NCBI GenBank assembly: GCA_003131635.1
Contig: PKVZ01000071.1
Coordinates: 87,437-151,436, forward strand
Source: Acidobacteriaceae bacterium
Lineage (GTDB): Bacteria; Acidobacteriota; Terriglobia; Terriglobales; Acidobacteriaceae
Length of the DNA stretch: 64,000 nt
Reading direction: 5' to 3'
The first letter of the stretch is position 1, and each line of letters opens with the position of its first letter. This document shows positions 59,863-64,000 of this stretch, in pieces. Both the position numbers and the translations under genes were made by a program. The notes under the pieces were generated by a model. That model made no database searches and was not told the DNA's origin. It saw nothing but the letters and a program-made list of their open reading frames with translations.

Positions 59863-60804
59863 ATGCCTCAATCCCTCAACCTCGTTTTTTGCGGCACGCC
59901 TCGCTTCGCCGTGCCCACGCTCGGCAAACTTGTCGAGGCTGGATTTCACGTCCAGCTTGTGGTGACGCAACCAGATCGACCCAAGGGGCGCGGCCTTGAA
60001 CTGGTTTCTTCGCCCATCAAACAATCCGCCGTGCAATCGGGAGTGCCCATCGTCCAGCCGGAAACCATCAAAAACAACCCCGGCTTTCATGCTCAACTCG
60101 ATGCTCTGAAACCCGATGCAATCGTTGTGGTCGGTTATGGCCGCATCATTCCGCAATGGATGCTCGATCTTCCGCCGCTCGGCAATATCAATCTGCACGC
60201 CTCGCTCTTGCCGAAATATCGTGGCGCCGCACCCATTCAGTGGGCGATTGCGCGCGGCGAAATGACCACCGGAGTCACCACCATGCAGATTGATGCCGGC
60301 CTCGACACCGGTAACATTCTTCTGCAGCAGGAAATTCCAATCGCGCCCAACGACACTGCGGAGACGCTCGCGCCGAAGTTGGCAGCGGTTGGAGCGGACC
60401 TCACCGTCAGCACGTTGCGGAGTCTGCAATCCGGAACAATTCATCCCTGCAAACAAGACAACGCTCAAGCTACACTCGCACCCATTCTCAAGAAAGAAGA
60501 TGGACGCATTAATTTTTCTCATACGGCTACGGAAATTCTCAACCGATTACGAGGCTTCCAGCCGTGGCCCGGTGCATACTCGCAGTTCCGCGGCAAGAAT
60601 CTGCAAATATGGCAGGCAGCCGCCTTCGATCGGTCGCTACGCTTGTCGGAATTGAAAGTTGAAGGCAATCGCCTTTTCGCTGGATGCGGCCTGGGCACCT
60701 CAATCGAAATCGTCGAACTTCAACTGGAAGGCAAAAAGCGGACTTCCGCCGCTGACTTTATTCGCGGTTATCGCCCGCTGCCCGGCGAAAAGCTCGGCCT
60801 TTAA
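59863..60804 (+). CDS. fmt: Methionyl-tRNA formyltransferase Fmt
   Basis: Formylates initiator Met-tRNA; 313 aa, almost the length of the E. coli enzyme. It has LNLVFCGTPRFAVPTL at the N-terminus, the catalytic loop NINLHASLLPKYRGAAPIQWAI and the C-terminal OB-like domain. I chose the ATG at 59863; the GTG at 59812 would add 17 residues coded by the repeat DNA. The repeats around the start may influence translation. Confidence 0.93.
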   Translation: MPQSLNLVFCGTPRFAVPTLGKLVEAGFHVQLVVTQPDRPKGRGLELVSSPIKQSAVQSGVPIVQPETIKNNPGFHAQLDALKPDAIVVVGYGRIIPQWMLDLPPLGNINLHASLLPKYRGAAPIQWAIARGEMTTGVTTMQIDAGLDTGNILLQQEIPIAPNDTAETLAPKLAAVGADLTVSTLRSLQSGTIHPCKQDNAQATLAPILKKEDGRINFSHTATEILNRLRGFQPWPGAYSQFRGKNLQIWQAAAFDRSLRLSELKVEGNRLFAGCGLGTSIEIVELQLEGKKRTSAADFIRGYRPLPGEKLGL

Positions 60805-60849
60805 GACAACACGATTTTTTCTGGCAATCGCTCCGTCATACTTAATTCA

Positions 60850-62235
60850 GTGACAACCAAAAATAGCAACTCGCAATCAGCAGTTTCTCCCGCTCGTGCT
60901 GCGGCTTTCGATATTCTGCTGCGCGTCGAGCGCGAGTCTTCTTATGCCTCCGAACTGCTTCATTCGAGGACATACGACCGGCTCACGCCTGTCGATCACT
61001 CCCTGACAACAGAATTGGTGATGGGCGTTCTGCGCTGGCGATCGCTGCTGGATTCACAAATCTCCGAAGTCTCGTCGCAACCGCTCTCCCGCCTCGATCC
61101 CGAAATCCTTACCGCATTGCGGCTCGCGGTTTACCAGCTCCGCTGGCTCAGTCGCATTCCAGCGCGCGCAGCTATTAATGAAAGCGTGGAACTCGTCAAG
61201 CGCGCCCGCAAACGCTCCGCTGCCTCCTTCGTCAATGCCGTTCTGCGCAAACTTGCTGCCAGCGTCCAGCGCGGCGGTGATACTTCTCCGCCCACCATCA
61301 CCGCGGCCTCCGTTGACCAGCTTGCCGCCGTCTCTGCCCATCCCCAATGGCTTGTCGACCGCTGGATTCAGTCTTGTGGACTCGAAACCGCGATTCAAAT
61401 TTGCCGTCACAATCAATCAGTACCGGTGACCGCGATCCGCCTTCGTCATCCCGATGCAGAAAACCAGCTCCGCGCCGAAGGAATCGAACTCATTCCCGGA
61501 GCTCTCCTCGCTTCCGCACGGCGTGTGCAGCACGGGGACATCACCAAGACCGCCGCTTTCCGATCCGGCCGGTGTGTGATTCAGGACGAAGCCTCGCAAC
61601 TCGTCGCAGCTCTAGTTGGGCACGGAGCAAATATCCTCGACTGTTGCGCAGCTCCTGGCGGAAAGACTCTGGCCATCGCCGATCGCAATGCAAGCTCACA
61701 CATTACTGCTGTCGATCTTCATCCGCACCGCGCGCGTCTGCTGCGGCGCTTAGTGCATCATCAAGATCAGAGCGGAAGAAGTGCAGTCCGCGTGGTCACC
61801 GCCGATGCACTCCATCTTCCCTTCACGGCCACCTTTGATCGTGTTCTCGCGGACGTCCCCTGCTCGGGCACCGGCACTCTTTCCCGCAACCCGGAAATTA
61901 AGTGGCGGCTCGTGCCCAACGATCTCGCTGACTTGCAGGCACGCCAACTCGCGATCCTCCGTTCCGCTATGACTCAAGTAAGTTCCGGAGGCCGCCTGAT
62001 CTATTCCACTTGCTCTTTAGAGCGAGAGGAGAATGAAGATGTGATCGAGAATGCGCTGGCGGGAGACTCAGCGTTCCGACTCGTCGACTGCGGCACCGAG
62101 CTTGAGAAGCTTCAACAACAAGGCGAACTGATTTGGAATGATCCTCCCGCCCTTACCCGAGGGCCTTATTTGCGCACGCTCCCCGGCCTGCATCCCTGCG
62201 ATGGCTTCTTCTCCGCCATCTTGGAAAAAATCTAG
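60850..62235 (+). CDS. rsmB: 16S rRNA m5C967 methyltransferase RsmB
   Basis: Protein of 461 aa with a NusB-like N-terminal domain (AAAFDILLRVERESSYASEL) and a Rossmann methyltransferase domain: SAM site LDCCAAPGGKT, catalytic Cys sites DVPCSGTGTLSRNPEIKW and STCSLEREENEDV. It starts with GTG after a CATACT -10-like element 7 bp upstream. Order def-fmt-rsmB is common. The name Sun is a synonym. Confidence 0.93.
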   Translation: MTTKNSNSQSAVSPARAAAFDILLRVERESSYASELLHSRTYDRLTPVDHSLTTELVMGVLRWRSLLDSQISEVSSQPLSRLDPEILTALRLAVYQLRWLSRIPARAAINESVELVKRARKRSAASFVNAVLRKLAASVQRGGDTSPPTITAASVDQLAAVSAHPQWLVDRWIQSCGLETAIQICRHNQSVPVTAIRLRHPDAENQLRAEGIELIPGALLASARRVQHGDITKTAAFRSGRCVIQDEASQLVAALVGHGANILDCCAAPGGKTLAIADRNASSHITAVDLHPHRARLLRRLVHHQDQSGRSAVRVVTADALHLPFTATFDRVLADVPCSGTGTLSRNPEIKWRLVPNDLADLQARQLAILRSAMTQVSSGGRLIYSTCSLEREENEDVIENALAGDSAFRLVDCGTELEKLQQQGELIWNDPPALTRGPYLRTLPGLHPCDGFFSAILEKI

Positions 62236-62253
62236 AACCGGTTTCCGCTCCAT

Positions 62254-63012
62254 TTACCGCACTTCGAAGTTCACCGTGGCGCCCGCCAGGACTTTCTGCC
62301 CTGCTGGCGGCGTCTGCGTAACGATGATGCTCGCCGGCGATGGCTGGGCCGGGATGACGGAGATGGAAGGTGTACTCGGGGGAGTTGCACTCGCGGCCGC
62401 AGGAGCCATGCTGACATTTCCCAGTTTGAAGCCCGCATCCTGCAAAGTGCGGCTCACGCTGCCCAGTGGCTGACCCGCGAAACTCGGCATCACATAAGCC
62501 GGAGGATCGGACGCGACGGTTACCAGCAAGCTGGTTTTCGGCGCTGCCACCTTCTCCGCGTTTGCCGGCGGACTCTGCGCCAGCACTTGGTCGGCCGGCG
62601 TTCCCGGCAACTGCATCTCCGCCGTCGAAGCCAAATCCAATCCGCGCCGCCGGATATTCCATTCCGCTGCACGCTCACTTTGGTTTGTAACATCCGGAAT
62701 TGCCACGCGTTGCGGTCCCAGGCTCTGGGCCACGCGCAGTTGCCATCCCCGGCGTACTTTCGTCCCGGGCAGCGGCAACTGTGTCATGATGCGTCCCTCG
62801 AGAACTTGCGGGCTGTAATACTGCCGCTCCACTTCGATCTGTAATCCCAGGCCGGCCACGGAACGTGCCGCATCCACCGGCGTGAGTCCAACGATTGCGG
62901 GCACTTGTACTTCCTGCCCGTGAATCGCAAATCGCATTGCCGTCAATGCCGAGACCAGCGCCACGACTACCAGAGTCAGCGCGAGTATCGCAAAGCGAAA
63001 GAAAGATTTCAT
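62254..63012 (-). CDS. PASTA domain protein
   Basis: Protein of 252 aa with an N-terminal membrane helix (FRFAILALTLVVVALVSALTAM) and three PASTA domains (about 36-97, 103-170 and 171-252), e.g. VPAIVGLTPVDAARSVAGLGL, IPDVTNQSERAAEWNIRRRG, MPSFAGQPLGSVSRTLQDAG. PASTA domains bind peptidoglycan fragments and occur on Ser/Thr kinases and class A PBPs. No kinase or transpeptidase domain here. It follows the penicillin-binding protein gene by 12 bp, so both probably act together at the cell wall. Confidence 0.88.
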   Translation of the reverse strand: MKSFFRFAILALTLVVVALVSALTAMRFAIHGQEVQVPAIVGLTPVDAARSVAGLGLQIEVERQYYSPQVLEGRIMTQLPLPGTKVRRGWQLRVAQSLGPQRVAIPDVTNQSERAAEWNIRRRGLDLASTAEMQLPGTPADQVLAQSPPANAEKVAAPKTSLLVTVASDPPAYVMPSFAGQPLGSVSRTLQDAGFKLGNVSMAPAAASATPPSTPSISVIPAQPSPASIIVTQTPPAGQKVLAGATVNFEVR

Positions 63013-63024
63013 AACCAGTAGAAA

Positions 63025-64000
63025 TCAGTGCGTCTCATCCGCGCCCGGAAGATTATCCGGCGTGTCGACTTTCTGCTCCACCGCTCCGAATGTCTCCGGC
63101 GGTGCTTGAAACTGCCCCGGATCTTTTCCCGCCATCGCGGCGTTCATAAAGTTCATCCAGATCGGCAGGGCGGCGTGCGCTCCGGTTTCTTTGGCGCCCA
63201 GAGTTTTCTTTTCGTCGAATCCTATCCACACGCCACACGTCATTGCAGGCGAGAATCCCACGAACCACGCGTCCGTGAAATCGTTGGTCGTGCCCGTTTT
63301 TCCAGCCGCAGGAAAAGGCATCTTCGCTGCCGCCACTCCCGTCCCATGCAACACCACCTCCCGCAACATCGCGGTCATGATTCGTGCCGTGCGTGCGCTG
63401 ATCACGTCCTTCACCTCTGGATAATCCTCTTCCAGCACTCGCCCTTCATAATCCGTCACTTTGGTGATGTATCGAGGCGTGACGCGCACACCATCATTCG
63501 GAAACACGCTGTACGCCGAGGTCTGCTCCATCAGCGTGATCTCCGCCGAGCCCAGCGCCACCGGCAAGTAAGGCGGCAGCTTGGCCGTGATTCCAAAGCG
63601 CTCCGCCGTTTCAATCACGCTCTTGATGCCGACTTTGCTGGCCAGTTTCAGCGCCGGAATATTTCGTGACTGCGCCAGCGCACGGCGCAAAGTGATGATC
63701 CCTTCAAATTTTTCGTCATAATTATGCGGAGAGTAAGGCCCGGAGCCCGTCTCGAAAGTGACCGGCTCATCCAGAATCGTGTCGTCCGGGCTTCCGCCTT
63801 TGTCGATCACCGTGGTGTACACGTAAGGTTTGAAAGACGATCCCACTTGCCGCAAAGCCTGAGTCGCACGATCGAATTTCGACTCGCTGAAGTCGCGGCC
63901 GCCCACCATTGCCTTGATTCCGCCAGTCGTGTTGTCAATCGCCACCAGTGCTCCCTGCGCGCCGGAATCCTCTTCCAGGCTCACCCGGGCCGCGCCATTA
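63025..64000 (-). CDS. Class A penicillin-binding protein, C-terminal part
   Basis: The 3' end of a transpeptidase gene cut by the window edge; the start lies beyond 64000. The visible 325 residues carry the catalytic SxxK as SSFKPYVYTTVIDKG, the SxN as QSRNIPALKLASK and the KTGT as GKTGTTNDFTDAWFVGF. The C-terminus is short and soluble. Type (class A, with glycosyltransferase upstream) is inferred from the sequence style (ALVAIDNTTGGIKAMVGG). Confidence 0.9.
   Translation of the reverse strand, partial: NGAARVSLEEDSGAQGALVAIDNTTGGIKAMVGGRDFSESKFDRATQALRQVGSSFKPYVYTTVIDKGGSPDDTILDEPVTFETGSGPYSPHNYDEKFEGIITLRRALAQSRNIPALKLASKVGIKSVIETAERFGITAKLPPYLPVALGSAEITLMEQTSAYSVFPNDGVRVTPRYITKVTDYEGRVLEEDYPEVKDVISARTARIMTAMLREVVLHGTGVAAAKMPFPAAGKTGTTNDFTDAWFVGFSPAMTCGVWIGFDEKKTLGAKETGAHAALPIWMNFMNAAMAGKDPGQFQAPPETFGAVEQKVDTPDNLPGADETH

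Noticed and set aside
59756..59880. CRISPR array at the def-fmt repeats
   Set aside because: Repeats are contiguous, 16 bp and without spacers; no cas genes are in the window.

Overview
The window is a GC-rich (by eye, not computed) chromosomal segment of a Gram-negative, motile bacterium. About 46 kb (positions 1 to about 46,700) is an almost continuous flagellar and chemotaxis locus. P- and L-ring genes (flgI, flgH, flgA) show an outer membrane. The CheX/CheY chemotaxis genes, the split flagellar gene order, the SurA, M1-peptidase and PASTA housekeeping genes and the style of the intergenic repeats fit Acidobacteriota (Terriglobia-like) best. That assignment is inference; no rRNA or other marker was seen.

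Layout. (1) 1-2.7 kb: a FlrB/FlrC-like two-component pair (histidine kinase and sigma54-type activator), probably the middle-class flagellar regulator. (2) 2.8-13.6 kb: flgBC-fliEFGHIJK-flgDE, the rod, MS ring, C-ring base, export ATPase and hook. (3) 13.8-21.2 kb: fliL, a short FliN-like gene, a FliO-like gene, fliPQR, flhBA and fliA (sigma28). flhF and flhG are not at their common place after flhA. (4) 21.2-25.1 kb: fliM, a long FliY-like fliN, a zinc-ribbon/MshEN-like protein, cheY and cheX. (5) 25.3-33.7 kb: flgF, flgG, flgAHIJ, flgM, a FlgN-like gene, flgK and flgL. (6) 33.8-39.0 kb, minus strand: fliC, flaG, fliD, fliS and a small coiled-coil protein. (7) 39.3-46.7 kb: flbD, motAB, cheW, cheA, cheR, an HDOD gene and cheB. 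(8) 46.7-64 kb: a receiver protein, an M1 peptidase, a TPR/HELAH peptidase, a PP2C-type phosphatase, a beta-propeller protein, a broken Cys-rich gene, a SurA/PpiC isomerase, a YhaM-like nuclease, a HAD enzyme, a LuxR-type regulator, aroC, def, fmt, rsmB, a PASTA protein and a truncated penicillin-binding protein.

Regulation can partly be read from the DNA. Close matches to the sigma28 consensus (TAAAGTTT, 11 bp, GCCGATAA) lie before flgM, cheY, cheW and fliC, so the locus encodes FliA, its anti-sigma factor FlgM and at least four probable FliA targets. No sigma54 promoter with correct GG-N10-GC spacing was found by eye despite the FlrC-like regulator.

The most unusual features are: MshEN-like modules both in a stand-alone zinc-ribbon protein of the switch operon and in CheA in place of P2; an NPTE instead of NPTH motif in FlhB; two FliN paralogues; FliC and FliD that share a repeated module; and a wide scatter of short tandem repeats (6, 7, 12, 14, 15 and 16 bp) in spacers and in-frame inside many genes.
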